In this document: one piece after another, positions 1-11,929 of the stretch | How the letters are laid out: every line of letters starts with the position of its first letter | How positions within the stretch are numbered: the stretch's first letter is position 1 | Assembly (NCBI RefSeq): GCF_000814905.1 | Contig: NZ_JXAG01000034.1 | Coordinates: 62,001-126,000 of the forward strand | Reading direction: 5' to 3' | Source: Enterobacter sp. Bisph1 | Lineage (GTDB): Bacteria; Pseudomonadota; Gammaproteobacteria; Enterobacterales; Enterobacteriaceae | DNA: 64,000 nt | Notes under the pieces: generated by a model | What the model saw: only the letters and a program-made list of their open reading frames with translations | Told to the model about the DNA's origin: nothing | The model's database searches: none | Program-made: the position numbers and the translations under genes

Positions 1-1
1 C

Positions 2-1129
2 GCCGATGAACGTCCAAATAAAATCAACCTCGGTATCGGTGTCTACAAAGATGAAACCGGCAAGACCCCGGTGCTGACCAGTGTGAAAAAAGCGGAGCTT
101 TATCTGCTGGAGAATGAAGCGACCAAAAACTACCTCGGTATTGACGGCATTCCTGAGTTCGCCCGTTGCACTCAGGAACTGCTATTTGGCAAAGGCAGCG
201 CGATTATCAATGACAAACGTGCGCGCACCGCACAAACCCCTGGCGGTACCGGTGGGCTGCGCGTCGCGGCGGATTTCCTCGCAAAAAACACCGCGGTAAA
301 ACGTGTCTGGGTAAGCAATCCAAGCTGGCCGAACCATAAAGGCGTGTTTAACTCCGCCGGTCTGGAAGTGTGTGAATACGCTTATTACGACGCGCAAAAC
401 CATGCGCTGGATTTTGATGGCATGTTGACCAGCCTGAGCAATGCGCAGGCTGGTGATGTGGTGTTGTTCCACGGATGCTGCCATAACCCGACAGGTATCG
501 ATCCGACGCTGGAACAGTGGGAGACGCTGGCGAAGCTCTCCGTTGAGAAAGGCTGGCTGCCGCTGTTCGATTTCGCTTATCAGGGCTTTGCGCGCGGCCT
601 CGAAGAAGATGCCGAAGGGCTGCGCGCGTTTGTCGCGCTGCACAAAGAGCTGCTGGTTGCCAGTTCGTTCTCGAAGAACTTTGGCCTGTACAATGAGCGC
701 GTGGGCGCCTGTACGCTGGTCTGCGCCGACGCTGAAAGCGCCGATCGCGCCTTCAGCCAGATGAAAGCGGTGATTCGCGCCAACTACTCTAACCCGCCGG
801 CCCATGGCGCTTCGGTGGTCGCCACAATCCTCAGCAATGACGCGCTGCGCGCCATCTGGGAGCAGGAACTGACAGATATGCGCCAACGCATTCAGCGTAT
901 GCGCCTGCTGTTCGTTAATACGCTGCAGGAGAAAGGGGCAAACCGCGATTTCAACTTTATCACTAAGCAGAACGGGATGTTCTCATTCAGCGGCCTGACG
1001 AAAGAGCAGGTGCTGCGTCTGCGTGAAGAGTTTGGTATCTACGCGGTGGCTTCAGGACGCATTAACGTCGCGGGCATGACGCCGGACAATATGTCTCCGC
1101 TGTGCGAAGCGATCGTTGCCGTACTGTAA
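2..1129 (+). CDS. aspC: Aspartate aminotransferase, 5' end missing
   Basis: PLP-dependent cytosolic enzyme that interconverts aspartate plus 2-oxoglutarate and oxaloacetate plus glutamate; it also transaminates aromatic amino acids. The window opens inside the gene: the frame is open from base 2 ([18 protein letters not shown]) to the TAA at 1129, so compared with the 396-residue E. coli protein about 21 N-terminal residues lie outside. The PLP-binding lysine is in [15 protein letters not shown], and the substrate-binding HNPTGIDPT and C-terminal [10 protein letters not shown] motifs are present. An internal GTG at 71 is only an in-frame valine, not the start. It converges on gloC with a shared terminator. 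Identity is very secure. Confidence 0.97.
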   Translation, partial: ADERPNKINLGIGVYKDETGKTPVLTSVKKAELYLLENEATKNYLGIDGIPEFARCTQELLFGKGSAIINDKRARTAQTPGGTGGLRVAADFLAKNTAVKRVWVSNPSWPNHKGVFNSAGLEVCEYAYYDAQNHALDFDGMLTSLSNAQAGDVVLFHGCCHNPTGIDPTLEQWETLAKLSVEKGWLPLFDFAYQGFARGLEEDAEGLRAFVALHKELLVASSFSKNFGLYNERVGACTLVCADAESADRAFSQMKAVIRANYSNPPAHGASVVATILSNDALRAIWEQELTDMRQRIQRMRLLFVNTLQEKGANRDFNFITKQNGMFSFSGLTKEQVLRLREEFGIYAVASGRINVAGMTPDNMSPLCEAIVAVL

Positions 1130-1145
1130 GCAACGGCAGTAACAC

Positions 1146-1176
1146 AAAGGGTCGCCGAAGCGACCCTTTTGTCTTT
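1146..1176. terminator. Bidirectional terminator between aspC and gloC
   Basis: The hairpin AAAGGGTCGCCGAAGCGACC, continuing into CTTTTGTCTTTT, lies directly between the convergent stops of aspC and gloC. The stem is GGGTCGC/GCGACCC with a short loop, and the flanking A and T tracts let it work in both directions. It touches the gloC stop codon. Confidence 0.85.
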
Positions 1177-1823
1177 TACCAGACCGGCAATTCGTCCTGC
1201 AGGAAGGGATTATGCAATCGCTCATGCCCCAGCGTCGACATCGGTCCATGCCCTGGCAGAAAAGTGACATCGTCGCCCAGCGGCAGCAATTTGTGTTTGA
1301 TTGAATCAATCAGCTGCGCATGATTGCCTTGCGGAAAATCACTGCGCCCGACGCCGCCTTTAAAAATCACATCGCCGGAGATCAGCAGCCGCGATGGTGC
1401 GTCGAAAAAGACAATATGGCCCGGCGTATGGCCAGGACAGTGCAGTATCTGCAGCGTAATTTTACCTACCGTTACGCTGTCGCCTTCGTTTAGCCAACGG
1501 TCCGGCGTCAGCGGTTGGCACTCATCAAGGCCAAACATACGGCTTTGCGCCGGTAAGCCTTGCAGCCAGAACTCATCTTGTTTTTCCGGGCCGATAATCG
1601 GCACGCCATAATGCTGCGCCAGTTCGTCGGCCGCACCAACATGATCAAGGTGACCATGGGTAAGCAGGATTTGCGTCAGCGTTACGCCAGAATCATCCAC
1701 TTCCTGAATAATTCTTTTAGCGTCACCACCGGGATCGACCACGGCGGCAAGTTGGGTCTGCTCACACCAGATAAGGGAACAATTCTGGGAGAAAGCGGTA
1801 ACCGGAATAATACGATAGTTCAT
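1176..1823 (-). CDS. gloC: Type II glyoxalase (hydroxyacylglutathione hydrolase) GloC
   Basis: Metallo-beta-lactamase-fold hydrolase of 215 residues, the same length as E. coli GloC (YcbL). The family hydrolyses S-lactoylglutathione to lactate and glutathione, the second step of methylglyoxal detoxification in the cytosol. The metal-binding motif THGHLDH is at residues 55-61, followed by the later ligands in [15 protein letters not shown] and the C-terminal PGHGP. The ATG at 1823 gives the family N-terminus [15 protein letters not shown]. It lies 26 nt downstream of mepK on the same strand and may be co-transcribed with it. Confidence 0.95.
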   Translation of the reverse strand: MNYRIIPVTAFSQNCSLIWCEQTQLAAVVDPGGDAKRIIQEVDDSGVTLTQILLTHGHLDHVGAADELAQHYGVPIIGPEKQDEFWLQGLPAQSRMFGLDECQPLTPDRWLNEGDSVTVGKITLQILHCPGHTPGHIVFFDAPSRLLISGDVIFKGGVGRSDFPQGNHAQLIDSIKHKLLPLGDDVTFLPGHGPMSTLGHERLHNPFLQDELPVW

Positions 1824-1849
1824 ACTGCTCCTGTAGCTCTGCCTGAGTT

Positions 1850-2398
1850 TTACCAGTGCCTTATCGGCCCGGTATCAATATGCACAAAGTTGCTGCTGGG
1901 GTAATATCCTACACCACCCGCGCGCAGAGATAACGCAGCTTTGCGAATATTGCTCAGTGAAATCCCTTCAATATGGAAATCCATGGCCTGACCTTTGGTG
2001 TGATAGCTCTGTTTCGCCACTCCGCGGCTATGGGCGCGCAGTTCATTGTTAGTGTCGAGAGAGCGGTAACCGGAGATCAGTTGCACAGGTTTGCGTGTTC
2101 CCAGCAATCCTTGCAAACGAAACAGATGATCGAACAAACGTGGGTCGATGGTTTTAATCTTGTTCGCACGATAATCACGGAAGAAATGATTAAGTTTTGC
2201 TAATTCATCCTGAATATAGCCCCGGCCATCGAAGAACTCAGCTTTAATGGATTCGCCGGTATTAAGATTACTTAGCGTCAAAATACGCGGCCGCGGCGTG
2301 GAAAGAGTGGCAAAAGCTGGCGTGGGTAACATAGCTGCGCCGAGCGCAACGCCACCCAGGGCCAACAATTTGCGGCGATTAGCGTCAAATTTATCCAT
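1850..2398 (-). CDS. mepK: Peptidoglycan endopeptidase MepK (M15A-like, DUF882)
   Basis: 182-residue exported protein matching E. coli MepK (YcbK), which cuts both D-Ala-mDAP and mDAP-mDAP crosslinks in peptidoglycan. I chose the ATG at 2398 ([16 protein letters not shown]) because it matches the family start; the frame stays open 15 codons further upstream but that extension has no conserved sequence. The N-terminus carries a twin-arginine-like RRKLL followed by a hydrophobic stretch ending PAFA, so export by Tat is likely. Zinc ligands of the LAS/M15 fold are visible in [19 protein letters not shown] and FVHIDTG. Its substrate, the 3-3 crosslink, is made by the LdtD encoded just upstream. 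Confidence 0.95.
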   Translation of the reverse strand: MDKFDANRRKLLALGGVALGAAMLPTPAFATLSTPRPRILTLSNLNTGESIKAEFFDGRGYIQDELAKLNHFFRDYRANKIKTIDPRLFDHLFRLQGLLGTRKPVQLISGYRSLDTNNELRAHSRGVAKQSYHTKGQAMDFHIEGISLSNIRKAALSLRAGGVGYYPSSNFVHIDTGPIRHW

Positions 2399-2508
2399 GA
2401 TATTAAGTCTACAAAGAAGCAATGTTGAACATAATTTATGCACTTTTAGCGCACGAGTGGCACCTTACCGGGCCACAGAGGCCGCGTCAAGGCTGCCAGC
2501 CCGCGGAT

Positions 2509-2542
2509 AAAATGGGCTCATTCACCTGCAGAGCCCATTTTT
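2509..2542. terminator. Terminator between ldtD and mepK
   Basis: A perfect 11-bp stem, AAAATGGGCTC pairing with GAGCCCATTTT, has a loop of about 11 nt and is followed by T residues on either strand. It sits just past the ldtD stop on the minus strand, so it should end ldtD transcripts and separate mepK-gloC from them. Confidence 0.8.
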
Positions 2543-2583
2543 TACCCGTTATTACGACAACACGCTGCAGCAAACTGCTTCAT

Positions 2584-4386
2584 TTATCGGATTAATTGTT
2601 CAATTTTCGCCAGGATTTGTGCAGCCGATCGCGCCGTCAGATCATAATTGTAAATATCTGTACGATACTGCGCACGCCCGTCGGCACCGATAAAGGCGGT
2701 CAGATAGTAGAGGTTGACCGGGATATTCTGACGAATATTGACATAGCGCGTATCGCCCTGTTTTAGCGCATCGGAAATCCGCGTATCGTTCCATCCCGCA
2801 TCCTGCAACAGCATATTCGCCAGCTCTGACGCTTTGTTGACCCGCACGCAGCCAGAACTTAATGCCCGCGCCTCTTTCTGAAACAGGTTATGGTTCGGCG
2901 TGTCATGGAGATAGATGGCGTCCGAGCTCGGCATATTGAACTTATAGCGCCCCAGCGAATTCTGCGCCCCCGGTGCCTGCTGGAAACGGAAAGGCAGATT
3001 CGTCGGCGTAATCGTCGCCCAGTCTACCATTGAGGGATCAATCGCCTCTTTACTGTTCCAGCCGCGGATAACGGTATAACCATGGCGTTCAAGGTAAGCC
3101 GGATCGTTCCATAGCTTGGGCAGAATATCTTTTTGCGCCAGCGTCGGCGGTACGTTCCACGGCGGGTTAACCACCACGTTATTCAACGCGCTGCTCATCA
3201 TCGGCGTTTTACGATCCGGGCGACCCACAATCACGCGCGATGCCAGCACCTTGCTGCCGTTGAGGTAATAGACCAGGGAATACTCGGGAATATTTACCAT
3301 AATGCCCGTTGAAAGGGCGTTCGGCAGCAGGCGCAAACGCTGAATATTCAGCGCCAGCAATCCGGCACGCTGCGCCGGGCTAACGTTCAGCCAGTCGCGG
3401 GTACCCTGACCAATCACGCCATCAGCATGTAACCCCTGCCAGGTCTGGAAGCGTTTTACCGCCTCTACCAGTTTCTGATCATAGGCCGCACGTTTCTGCT
3501 GCGCTTTTTTGCCGGGCTGAGCGGAAGGGCTAACGGCAACATTATCGCCGGGCAACACGATATCCGGCCCGCCATCAAGCATACCGGTACGCTGCAGGAT
3601 CTCACGCAGCGCCGGAATATCATTGCTCCATTGTCCCGGACGAAGCGTTACCGTACTGCTGATTTGCGGCCACGGACGCGCATCTGCCACCAACGCTAAC
3701 AGCGACTGATGCATAGCAGCATACTGCGGATGATGTGGCGCAAGACTGGTGATAAAAGCAGGCAAAGTACCGTTATCCAGCGCCAGTTGCCACTGGTTAA
3801 TCACCGAAATAGCGGGTGTTGATGGGGCGTAAGGTTTGGCGCTGTAGAGCCAGCGCTGCCCTTTCACCTGAATGGCGGAGACAAACTGCAAATAGCCCAG
3901 CATGGCGTCAGACAACACCACATCCCGCGCCTCGCCGGAAACGGCAGGATCGGTTAATAACTCAACCCAGGCGGTAAACTGCGGCTGGAATCCGGCCATC
4001 GCCACTTCCGCCAGCTGCTGCTGAAACGCCTGTACCGCTTCGCGGTTATCCCACATGGCTTTTTCGCCGCGCGCCGCATACAGCGCAGCCAGCTGATCCA
4101 TATACACCGGCGTCCAGCTGGCCGGTAACAGCGCCTGTAATTTTGCCCGCTCGTCGGCGACCGAGACACCGGACGGGAAAGGTTTTACCCCAATTAACAT
4201 TGCCGTCGCAGGAGATTGTTCCTGCGGCTGCGCCAGCACAGTCGGCTGGTCACCCGGCGTCGCCGAGCTATCTACCGGTACGATTTCTGGCTCATCAGCT
4301 TGCACACTAAACAGTGGAGCGAATGCAAATGCCAGGCACAAACTCAGCGCCGACATTCGACGACCATACGATTTTTTAAGCAACAT
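2584..4386 (-). CDS. ldtD: L,D-transpeptidase LdtD (YcbB)
   Basis: Periplasmic L,D-transpeptidase that forms mDAP-mDAP (3-3) peptidoglycan crosslinks and can bypass beta-lactam-inhibited PBPs. The 600-residue product is slightly shorter than the 615-residue E. coli protein; the difference falls in the low-complexity linkers near residues 31-60 and 280-300. A Sec signal peptide (residues 1-30, ending SVQA) is followed by a scaffold domain. A peptidoglycan-binding-1 motif ([17 protein letters not shown]) lies near 310-326, and the YkuD catalytic domain is around 360-540 with His494 (YLHDT) and Cys513 (SSGCVRV). It lies downstream of the muk operon behind a terminator. Confidence 0.96.
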   Translation of the reverse strand: MLLKKSYGRRMSALSLCLAFAFAPLFSVQADEPEIVPVDSSATPGDQPTVLAQPQEQSPATAMLIGVKPFPSGVSVADERAKLQALLPASWTPVYMDQLAALYAARGEKAMWDNREAVQAFQQQLAEVAMAGFQPQFTAWVELLTDPAVSGEARDVVLSDAMLGYLQFVSAIQVKGQRWLYSAKPYAPSTPAISVINQWQLALDNGTLPAFITSLAPHHPQYAAMHQSLLALVADARPWPQISSTVTLRPGQWSNDIPALREILQRTGMLDGGPDIVLPGDNVAVSPSAQPGKKAQQKRAAYDQKLVEAVKRFQTWQGLHADGVIGQGTRDWLNVSPAQRAGLLALNIQRLRLLPNALSTGIMVNIPEYSLVYYLNGSKVLASRVIVGRPDRKTPMMSSALNNVVVNPPWNVPPTLAQKDILPKLWNDPAYLERHGYTVIRGWNSKEAIDPSMVDWATITPTNLPFRFQQAPGAQNSLGRYKFNMPSSDAIYLHDTPNHNLFQKEARALSSGCVRVNKASELANMLLQDAGWNDTRISDALKQGDTRYVNIRQNIPVNLYYLTAFIGADGRAQYRTDIYNYDLTARSAAQILAKIEQLIR

Positions 4387-4528
4387 CCCTTGCCCCCTGT
4401 TTCTCTTGTATTGCTCGTGACGGATGCGTCACCCTTGTTTGAGTATATGAAGACTAAAATGCATTTGCCTGGCCTAACGTAAAGAAGTTTAAAGATTAAA
4501 CGACGCCAGGCAATAGCTTTGCAAACTA

Positions 4529-4553
4529 AAAGGGTGACATTACTGTCACCCTT
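4529..4553 (-). terminator. Terminator after mukB
   Basis: Hairpin AAGGGTGACA, then TTAC, then TGTCACCCTT, directly downstream of the mukB stop on the minus strand and followed there by TTAG. The stem is 10 bp and perfect. Confidence 0.8.
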
Positions 4554-4568
4554 GCTTAGAAAGCTATT

Positions 4569-7500
4569 TTATGAGGCATCCACCGTGTCGGGAAGCGTTT
4601 GTGGAGGCTGTGGGGCAAACCCTCGCAATCCCACCACATGGACATGTTCGTGATTCTGCACGACTTTACGCACCAGTTTATAGGTGGTGCCTTTTTCCGG
4701 GCTGATATTTTCCGGCGCCGCGATAATCAGCTGCATCTCCAGACGCTCACACAGCTCAAACAGCGTGGCGATGGAGCGGGCGTCGAGTCGCGCGGCCTCA
4801 TCGAGGAACAGCAGACGGCAAGGAGAAATGTCCTTACCACGCAGTCGACGCGCTTCATCTTCCCAGCTCTGTACCACCATCACCAGAATCGACATCCCGG
4901 TACCGATCGCTTCGCCGGTCGACAGCGCGCCGGATTCCGCACGCAGCCAGCCATCGGAACCACGGTTAACTTCCACTTCCATCTCCAGATAGTTGCGGTA
5001 GTCCAGCAGCTCTTCGCCAATGGTTTGCGGTGTGCGCTGCCCCATATCGATTTGCGGGTTAAGGCGCTGATAGAGCTTCGCCAGCGCTTCAGAGAAGGTC
5101 AGGCGGTTGCTGTTAAACAGATCCTGATGCTGCTCATGCTGTTCCGAAAGCACCGTCAGTAGCGTCGCATGGGTTTCACGCACGTTCACGTTCAGTCGCA
5201 CGCTATTGACCTGGCCGAAGGAGACACTCTGTAGCCCCTGGTTAAGCATGCGGATACGGTTCTGTTCGCGCTGAATAGTTTTTCGAATAATGTTCGCTAC
5301 GCTGCGTGAACTAATGGCCAGTTTCTGCTCGCGGGAGGTCAACTCTTCCGTCAGGCGGCTAAGCTCGATCTCCATCTGCTCAATGGCCTCAACGGGATCG
5401 TCAGTGCGAATAATATCCTGACGGATACGCTCACGCAGATGCTGATAGACCGCGACAAAGAACTGAATCTTACGTTCAGGACGTTTCGGATCCTCAGACA
5501 TACGCAGCACATCGCGCAGATGTTCGTTATCCGCAACCGCCAGACGCAGCGCACCGAGGGCCTTATCCGACATCGACCGCAATTCATCCGCGGAAAGATA
5601 GGCCAGCTCACGACGGTGCAGACGGCGTTCAACACCGTTATCTTTCACCATCCGCATTACCGCACACCAGCCCGCTTTCGCCGTCACCACCTGCTCACGC
5701 ATCTCGTGGTAATCGCGCTCCAGTCGGCGCAGTTTACGCGACAGGTTATCCATCTCCGCTTCACAGAAGGTCAGGGCTTTTTCCAGCTGATTGCGACGCG
5801 AGCGGTTGCCGGAGAGCTGCGCATGCAGTTCGTCACGACGAATACGCGCCCGCTCTTCTGCGCCGCTATCGGCGCGCACGCCGATATCCTGCAACTCTTT
5901 TTGCAGATCGTTGAGCAGCTCTTTTTTGGTGTCAAACGAACTCTTTAACGACGCCAGCACCTGATTGAACTGGCCATATTGCGCGGCGTGGCTGCGCATC
6001 GCTTCACGCGCTTTGGTGCGTTCGGCTTCCGCCTGCTCCAGACGCTGACGCAATTTTTCGTTGAGATCGTTATTGCCATTAAACATCTCCGCGACGTCAG
6101 AATAGCTAAAGTGCGCGCGGCGCTGCACCACTTCCGCGAGGGCAAAGGCTTGCTGGCGAGCATCTCGCTGCACCTGCTGCGAGGCGGCGTAATCCTCTTT
6201 TAACTGTTCAAACTGCTCCGGATCGCTTTGCAGAACGGAAACCACCGGCTCAAGTTTCGCCAGCTGGTTACCAAACTGCTGCATAAAGCGCGCGGCTTCC
6301 TGCGCTTCATCGAGCCGCTCCTGAATTTCATCGACACGATCGGCGAGGCTGTCGTCAGCCAGCAGATTAATGCGCGGCAGCAGGCGGTTCAGTTGGGCAA
6401 CGCCCTCTTTCGCCTGTTCGAACTGCACGCGGTTTTGCTGGTGGTTGTTTTCATGATTGTTGAGCGCACGCTCCAGCTCGCCACGGCGGCTGCTAAGGGT
6501 GCGCATTTCCGCTTCCGGATCGGCCTCAAAGGCCACCGCCAGATGGCTGCCGATAAAGCGGCTGAACGCCTGATGCAGGCGCTGGGTTTTCTGCACATCA
6601 AACGAGAGGGTGGCAAAACGTTCCGCCAGCGCTTCACGCTGCGCATGCAGACTTTCGATACGGCTTTCGCGCGCGGCGCGACCAAACAGCGGCAAGGTTG
6701 GAAAACGCGAATAGCGCCACTGGCGATCGGCGATTTTCACCACCACCGCTTTTTCCATCTCATCAACGGCAAATACGCTGTCGTCGAAGGATTGCGGATC
6801 CCCTTCGATCAGATAGAGATCTTCCGGGCACTCTTCCAGCCCTTCCAGCATATCGGCGACCAGCGACAGGTCCGGTACCACAATCGCATGACGCGACGGC
6901 CCGTACAGCGCGGAGTAATACGGCGCGTCCTCGAGGCTGACGTCATCATAAATTTCTGACAGTAGTACGCCGCCAAAACGTTCCGCCAGCGCATTCAGAC
7001 GGTTGTCTTCCGCCCCGCCCGGCTGGCTGAGGCGCTCGATTTCTTCATCGACGGTACGTTTCTGCGCGCCGATTTCATCGCGTTCAACGATGGCTTCACG
7101 CTCGCGCTCCAGCAACTGTTGCAGGTATTCAGTCACCTGCTGGCCGGATTCGAACTGCTCGCCACTCTGCTCGCACAGTTGCGTCAGGCTGTTCTGCGCC
7201 GCCAGCCATACCGGCGCGCGTTTGGTCAGCGACTGAATGCGCGACTGCAGTTGCTCCAGCTCCTGACGCATCTCCATTCGCTGTTCACCTGCGGCAGCAA
7301 CGCTTTCAGAGAGGGCGGCAATCTGCGCTTCCAGCTCCTGATGCAGGGTTTCGAGCTCTTCTGCGTCATAAGTTTTGCCCTGGCGTTTGCAAAAATCCGC
7401 CAGTAAACGTTCGGCATCCTGCTGCTCGCGCAGGCGCTGTTCCAGCTCATTGAGCCGCATACGCAGGGGCTGCACCTGCTCCGCCAGATGACGCTGGTTA

Positions 7501-9017
7501 ACACCATCGCGCAGCAGCTCGCGCGCCACGCTCCAGGCTTCATTACGCGCCAGCGGGCCATTAATCGCCGCCACCAGTTGATACGCTTGTTCAAACTGGC
7601 TGTGAGCGGCCTGTGCCACGCTGATTTTTTGATCCAGCGATAACAAGCGTTCCGTGGCTTCCTGCTCTTTCGCCTGGAAGGTTTCCAGCCACTCATCGGC
7701 GCTTTCCGCCGTCAAATCCGGCAGATGACACAGCTCTTTGGCGCGCTGCAGTGCCTGTAAAGCCTGGTTGTATTGAATGGCGCGGGTTTGCTGCACATCC
7801 AGCGCTTGCTGATAGTCGGCGAGCTGGTTTTTCAGTTCATCAACTTCAAGCTCGGCGGCTTCGGCGCGCGCTTCATTCTCTTCCTGACGTTCGGCTGCCT
7901 CAGCCACCACTTCGTGCTGCTCTTCGAGGCGAATCTGCAGTTCGTCGAGATCCGCTTCGTAGCGGGCAATTTTTTCCTGCTGACGCAGCGCGGTTTGCAC
8001 CAGATTCAGGTGATCGCTGGCCGCCTGGTAATCGGCTTCCAGATCGCCTTCCGCGCCGCTATGCTCGGCGAGTTCGCGCGCCATATCGACATGCTTATAC
8101 TGCTCCGACGCCAGCTGCTGGCGCGAGGTAAACAGGTCGCGACGAAACTCCAGCGCTTTGTCCAGATGCACCCGCCGTTCGTTGGCATGGCGCATATAGT
8201 CCGCCGCCACATAGTTAGTGGCTTCGCTAATGAGATGTTTAAACAGATCGCGATCGGACTGCGTTACGCGGATAGCTTCCAGCGTCATGCGGTTTTCGCG
8301 TAGCGCCGCTTCCATATCCTGGAACGCTTTACGCACGCCGCTGTTTTCCGGCAGCAAATAGTCGCGCAGCGAGCGCGTGATGGCGCTGGAGATCCCGCCG
8401 TACAGCGAAGCCTCGATTAAACGATAAAACTTGCTGCGATCCGAGGCGGAGCGTAAACGGCGCGCCACAATCCCTAAATCGAACATCAGGGAGTGATAAT
8501 CGGTGATGGAGTTAAATTGCTTAAACTGCACCCCTTCCATGGTATCGAGCTTATCTTTAACTTCCTGCAGCGACAGCACGCGCGCCTGACGCTCATTCAA
8601 TGTTTCCGTCAGCAGCTGCGTCGGTTGGACAGAGGTTGGCAGCCCCTGAATAGCAAAGGGCTTGATATCTACTTTGCGGTCGCGACCGGCAACCTGTTGC
8701 AGGCGTACCCCCACCAGCACCCGCTGATGGCGGGAGTTGATCACATCCAGCACCGAATAACAGACCCCGGCTTTTAGCTTGCCGTGCAGGCCTTTATCAC
8801 GGGAACCGGAAGTCGCACCGGCTTCAGTGGTGTTACGGAAGTGCAACAGGGTCAAATCCGGGATCAAAGCCGTAACGAACGCGGCCATGGTGGTGGATTT
8901 CCCGGCCCCGTTGCCGCCGGAGAGCGTCGTAACCAGCTCATCGAGATCAAAGGTGCGGGCAAAAAAGCCGTTCCAGTTAATCAGCGTTAGCGAACGAAAT
9001 TTACCGCGATCAATCAT
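4569..9017 (-). CDS. mukB: Chromosome condensin subunit MukB (SMC-like ATPase)
   Basis: 1482-residue SMC-type ATPase of the MukBEF condensin, which compacts and segregates the nucleoid. The N-terminal head carries Walker [10 protein letters not shown] near residues 34-42. It is followed by long heptad-rich coiled coils (about 230-660 and 820-1120) flanking a hinge around 660-790. The C-terminal head carries the signature [18 protein letters not shown] and Walker [15 protein letters not shown]. coli MukB is 1486 residues, so this is full length. Its ATG overlaps the mukE stop by one base, which points to translational coupling in the cmoM-mukF-mukE-mukB operon. E. coli MukB binds topoisomerase IV through its hinge. 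Confidence 0.98.
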   Translation of the reverse strand: MIDRGKFRSLTLINWNGFFARTFDLDELVTTLSGGNGAGKSTTMAAFVTALIPDLTLLHFRNTTEAGATSGSRDKGLHGKLKAGVCYSVLDVINSRHQRVLVGVRLQQVAGRDRKVDIKPFAIQGLPTSVQPTQLLTETLNERQARVLSLQEVKDKLDTMEGVQFKQFNSITDYHSLMFDLGIVARRLRSASDRSKFYRLIEASLYGGISSAITRSLRDYLLPENSGVRKAFQDMEAALRENRMTLEAIRVTQSDRDLFKHLISEATNYVAADYMRHANERRVHLDKALEFRRDLFTSRQQLASEQYKHVDMARELAEHSGAEGDLEADYQAASDHLNLVQTALRQQEKIARYEADLDELQIRLEEQHEVVAEAAERQEENEARAEAAELEVDELKNQLADYQQALDVQQTRAIQYNQALQALQRAKELCHLPDLTAESADEWLETFQAKEQEATERLLSLDQKISVAQAAHSQFEQAYQLVAAINGPLARNEAWSVARELLRDGVNQRHLAEQVQPLRMRLNELEQRLREQQDAERLLADFCKRQGKTYDAEELETLHQELEAQIAALSESVAAAGEQRMEMRQELEQLQSRIQSLTKRAPVWLAAQNSLTQLCEQSGEQFESGQQVTEYLQQLLEREREAIVERDEIGAQKRTVDEEIERLSQPGGAEDNRLNALAERFGGVLLSEIYDDVSLEDAPYYSALYGPSRHAIVVPDLSLVADMLEGLEECPEDLYLIEGDPQSFDDSVFAVDEMEKAVVVKIADRQWRYSRFPTLPLFGRAARESRIESLHAQREALAERFATLSFDVQKTQRLHQAFSRFIGSHLAVAFEADPEAEMRTLSSRRGELERALNNHENNHQQNRVQFEQAKEGVAQLNRLLPRINLLADDSLADRVDEIQERLDEAQEAARFMQQFGNQLAKLEPVVSVLQSDPEQFEQLKEDYAASQQVQRDARQQAFALAEVVQRRAHFSYSDVAEMFNGNNDLNEKLRQRLEQAEAERTKAREAMRSHAAQYGQFNQVLASLKSSFDTKKELLNDLQKELQDIGVRADSGAEERARIRRDELHAQLSGNRSRRNQLEKALTFCEAEMDNLSRKLRRLERDYHEMREQVVTAKAGWCAVMRMVKDNGVERRLHRRELAYLSADELRSMSDKALGALRLAVADNEHLRDVLRMSEDPKRPERKIQFFVAVYQHLRERIRQDIIRTDDPVEAIEQMEIELSRLTEELTSREQKLAISSRSVANIIRKTIQREQNRIRMLNQGLQSVSFGQVNSVRLNVNVRETHATLLTVLSEQHEQHQDLFNSNRLTFSEALAKLYQRLNPQIDMGQRTPQTIGEELLDYRNYLEMEVEVNRGSDGWLRAESGALSTGEAIGTGMSILVMVVQSWEDEARRLRGKDISPCRLLFLDEAARLDARSIATLFELCERLEMQLIIAAPENISPEKGTTYKLVRKVVQNHEHVHVVGLRGFAPQPPQTLPDTVDAS

Positions 9018-9721
9018 TACTCTTCCTCCGAGCTATCCGGCTGATTATCTTCTGGCTCATCATTGAGCTGCAGATGGTTTTCGACAGGCATCGCTTCACC
9101 GTCGCGGATCATGCGCAGCTGCGCCTCACGCGGATCGTCGCCCGAGCGCACGTCGGCACCAAAGCGGAACACGGATTCAGTGATACGGAACTTACTGCTG
9201 TCGTTACCCATAAACCAGATCATGCCCAGACGGCGCAGGCGGTTTAATGAGGAGCGCACCTTTTCCTGCAGCTTTTGTCTGTCGAGATCGGAGCCCGTTG
9301 AGCGGTTGTTAACCAGTTTCAGCAGCTTCGGTTCATCCGCCAGCGACATCAGCTCGTCATACAGCTCCTGCTGGGTGAAGATCCCTTCATTGGCCAGACG
9401 TTCCGGGCTGAGATAGAGATAACAGAGGATTTTGCCGACCATCATATCCAGCTCGGAGAGCACCGAGCGCGGAATCAGCGTGGTGGAACGCGGGCGCAGA
9501 TAGAAAAAACCCTCCGGCGCGCGGATCAGCTCCACGTTATAGCGTGCGTAAAACTCTTCCAGATACTCCTGGAAATCCATTAAAAATGCGTGATTATCCA
9601 GCTCGTCCAGACCGATATGTCGTCCCGAGCGTAACGCGCTGTCCAGCGCCGGAAACAGAGAGTTAGCCAACGCCTGCGCCAGTTTAACCGGCATCACTTG
9701 TTCAATATTTGTCGATGACAT
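9017..9721 (-). CDS. mukE: Condensin accessory subunit MukE
   Basis: 234-residue winged-helix (kite) protein that joins MukF to form the bridge across MukB heads. I placed the start at 9721 ([16 protein letters not shown]), the family start. The frame is open nine codons further upstream, but that lies deeper inside mukF. With this start the gene overlaps mukF by 20 nt and mukB by 1 nt, typical of a coupled operon with fixed subunit ratios. The acidic tail (residues after about 220, ending DSSEEE) is as in E. coli. Confidence 0.97.
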   Translation of the reverse strand: MSSTNIEQVMPVKLAQALANSLFPALDSALRSGRHIGLDELDNHAFLMDFQEYLEEFYARYNVELIRAPEGFFYLRPRSTTLIPRSVLSELDMMVGKILCYLYLSPERLANEGIFTQQELYDELMSLADEPKLLKLVNNRSTGSDLDRQKLQEKVRSSLNRLRRLGMIWFMGNDSSKFRITESVFRFGADVRSGDDPREAQLRMIRDGEAMPVENHLQLNDEPEDNQPDSSEEE

Positions 9722-11024
9722 GCGCCTGTACCTTGGCTCCGTAATCATTAATCGGCTGCCATTTCGGCGGCAGGCCGGTGAAATCTGCTTGCGCTACGCC
9801 CAGACGTACCGCCTGGTCTACCACGATGCGCGCGATGTCGAAATGACGCACGCGCGGATATTGCGCCAGATACTCGCGCGCCACCAGGCCGAGATCCAGC
9901 GGCACACCTTTGGTTTTATAAATCGCCAGCTGCTGCTCAATCAGCGCCGCAAGCTGCTCGCGAATTTCGTTGAACTCTTCGAACTCCAGATCCGGCGGCA
10001 GTTCGCCCGTTACTTCTTCATCGCGCAGCGCCATCTCTTCATCGCGCATATCCAGAAGCCGGTCGGCGCTGGCGAAGGTCAGCGCCCACGGCGCGTCGAA
10101 ATAGGTTTGTACCGACTGGCGCAAACGCTGGGCGAAGACGCGGTTCTTATCCATATCGATAGCGGTACGAATAAATTTATGCACGTGGCGATCGTAGCCA
10201 ATCCACAGGTCAATCGCCTGCTGACCCCAGCTGACGATGCGGTCCAGTTTACTTTGCAGATTAAAAACCAGCTGATCGAGGAACTCGAGATCGTCTCGAC
10301 CCAGCGTGGCATCCTGAATACTCAGCAGATTAGACTGCAGCTTATCTCCTGCCGCATCGAGGGTATCCTGCAGTTCGCGCAGGGTGCCGGAGGTTTCCGA
10401 CAGCAGCAATTCACAGCTGGAAATCGCCGCGCGCCAGTCTTTATTCAACAGCGCCGCGATATCGTCTTTGACCTGCTGCTGCTGCTCATCCATCAGTCGC
10501 TGCGTCAGATCGATGCTATCGAAAATCTCGGCAACGGAATATTTCAGCGGCGCATAGACGTTGCGATGCCAGTGAAACTCATCGCCTCCCTCCTGTGCGG
10601 CATCGGCGGCGCGTTTTAACTCGCTGGCGACAATCGATAGCTGCATGGAGAGACGCAGCGTGGAAAACTCGCGCTGACGAATGTAGTAATCGGTAATGCC
10701 AATACCCAGCGGCGTCAGACGGTAGATGGCATTACCCTCCACCAGCTCGCTGGTAAAGCGATTTAACAAACGCTGGCGCACCATATCATTGATGGCGTTA
10801 TTGGCGCGCTGTGCGATGGTTTCGCTGGTTTGCTCAAACGCATCGCTCACATGGCGAAAGGCATCGACCAGCTCGCCTTCATTCATTTCTCCATCAAGCC
10901 GCTCACCGTTGAGCGTGGCGATGGCCAGCAAAAAAGAGAGTCTGTCGACCGGCAGCGAGATGGAGAAATCATTTTTTCTGGCCCAGGCAACCAGTTCGGG
11001 GACTGTCTGGGAAAATTCACTCAT
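9702..11024 (-). CDS. mukF: Condensin kleisin subunit MukF
   Basis: 440-residue kleisin of MukBEF. Its N-terminal winged-helix domain dimerises, the middle helical region contacts the MukB neck and MukE, and the C-terminal winged helix (around residues 360-440) contacts the other MukB head. I chose the ATG at 11024 ([19 protein letters not shown]), which gives exactly the E. coli length; an in-frame start five codons upstream is unlikely. The start overlaps the 3' end of cmoM by 8 nt. No key region is missing. Confidence 0.97.
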   Translation of the reverse strand: MSEFSQTVPELVAWARKNDFSISLPVDRLSFLLAIATLNGERLDGEMNEGELVDAFRHVSDAFEQTSETIAQRANNAINDMVRQRLLNRFTSELVEGNAIYRLTPLGIGITDYYIRQREFSTLRLSMQLSIVASELKRAADAAQEGGDEFHWHRNVYAPLKYSVAEIFDSIDLTQRLMDEQQQQVKDDIAALLNKDWRAAISSCELLLSETSGTLRELQDTLDAAGDKLQSNLLSIQDATLGRDDLEFLDQLVFNLQSKLDRIVSWGQQAIDLWIGYDRHVHKFIRTAIDMDKNRVFAQRLRQSVQTYFDAPWALTFASADRLLDMRDEEMALRDEEVTGELPPDLEFEEFNEIREQLAALIEQQLAIYKTKGVPLDLGLVAREYLAQYPRVRHFDIARIVVDQAVRLGVAQADFTGLPPKWQPINDYGAKVQAHVIDKY

Positions 11025-11811
11025 GGTTAATCCTTCCATCCATTTGCGGCTTAAGCGCTGTCACGTGTATATAGCGGCCAAGGCTAATGTAAGGCTCCTG
11101 GCGGCAATAGCGTGTTTCCAGTTCGAGCAACGCGTCAAAGCAGTCATGCTGCTGATGTTTTTCGCGCAGATAATCATGAAACACGCGGACACCCGTTTTA
11201 CCGGTTACCTGCCAGCCAATCTGTTCAAGCCAGCGATAAACATCCGCAGGGGCGCGCGGAAAATCCGGGGAGAGGGTACGTTTTTTACGCTTTGGCATAC
11301 CGACTTTCACATAGTCAAAATTCCCTGCCACCATATTGTGCATCAACAGGCCGTCGGCATTGTAAAACATTAATGACAGCGCGCCACCCGGACGCAAAAC
11401 CGACCACAATGTTTGCAATACGGGCAGCGGTTCCGCCACCCATTCGAGCACAGCATGGAACAATATCAGATCGACCGGCGATTCCAAATGCTGAGCAATA
11501 TCCTGTACCGCGCATTGTATAAAATGCATGTTACCGCTCACACCTTTTTCATCTGCCGCAGCCTGAGCGCGCGCTATCATCTCTTTCGACACGTCGCAGA
11601 GCGTGACATGGTGGCCCAGCTGCGCCATGCGAATCGCCGTCTGCCCTTCCCCGCCGCCAGCATCCAGCACGCGTAACGGCTCGCTGCCCATGCGTGCGAG
11701 CAGCACATCAAGATCCTGCCACAGGATCGCCTGGCGCAGCTGGCCTTTGGTGGTGCCGTAGATGTTGCGCGAGAATTTCTCCGCGATATCGTCGAAATTG
11801 CGATCCTTCAT
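11017..11811 (-). CDS. cmoM: tRNA 5-carboxymethoxyuridine methyltransferase CmoM (SmtA)
   Basis: 264-residue class I SAM-dependent methyltransferase. In E. coli CmoM methylates cmo5U34 to mcmo5U in several tRNAs, tuning wobble decoding. The SAM-binding motif [13 protein letters not shown] is at residues 48-59, and post-motif [11 protein letters not shown] is near 110. It is the first gene of the muk operon here, as in E. coli, and its stop overlaps mukF. A 118-nt divergent intergenic region separates it from elyC and must hold the operon promoter. Confidence 0.95.
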   Translation of the reverse strand: MKDRNFDDIAEKFSRNIYGTTKGQLRQAILWQDLDVLLARMGSEPLRVLDAGGGEGQTAIRMAQLGHHVTLCDVSKEMIARAQAAADEKGVSGNMHFIQCAVQDIAQHLESPVDLILFHAVLEWVAEPLPVLQTLWSVLRPGGALSLMFYNADGLLMHNMVAGNFDYVKVGMPKRKKRTLSPDFPRAPADVYRWLEQIGWQVTGKTGVRVFHDYLREKHQQHDCFDALLELETRYCRQEPYISLGRYIHVTALKPQMDGRINHE

Positions 11812-11929
11812 GGCCGCTCCACGCTCATGACAAAAGCGCTATTTTGTCACAGCCGTGCGGATAATGAACCCATCTGGTGTAAGATCGGCTGAAATCGCCT
11901 GCTGTATGCTCAAAAAGGAGACGGATTCG

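Noticed and set aside
6228-6959. 243-codon plus-strand frame opposite mukB
   Set aside because: Lies wholly over coiled-coil and hinge coding sequence of mukB, with no ribosome site or similarity.
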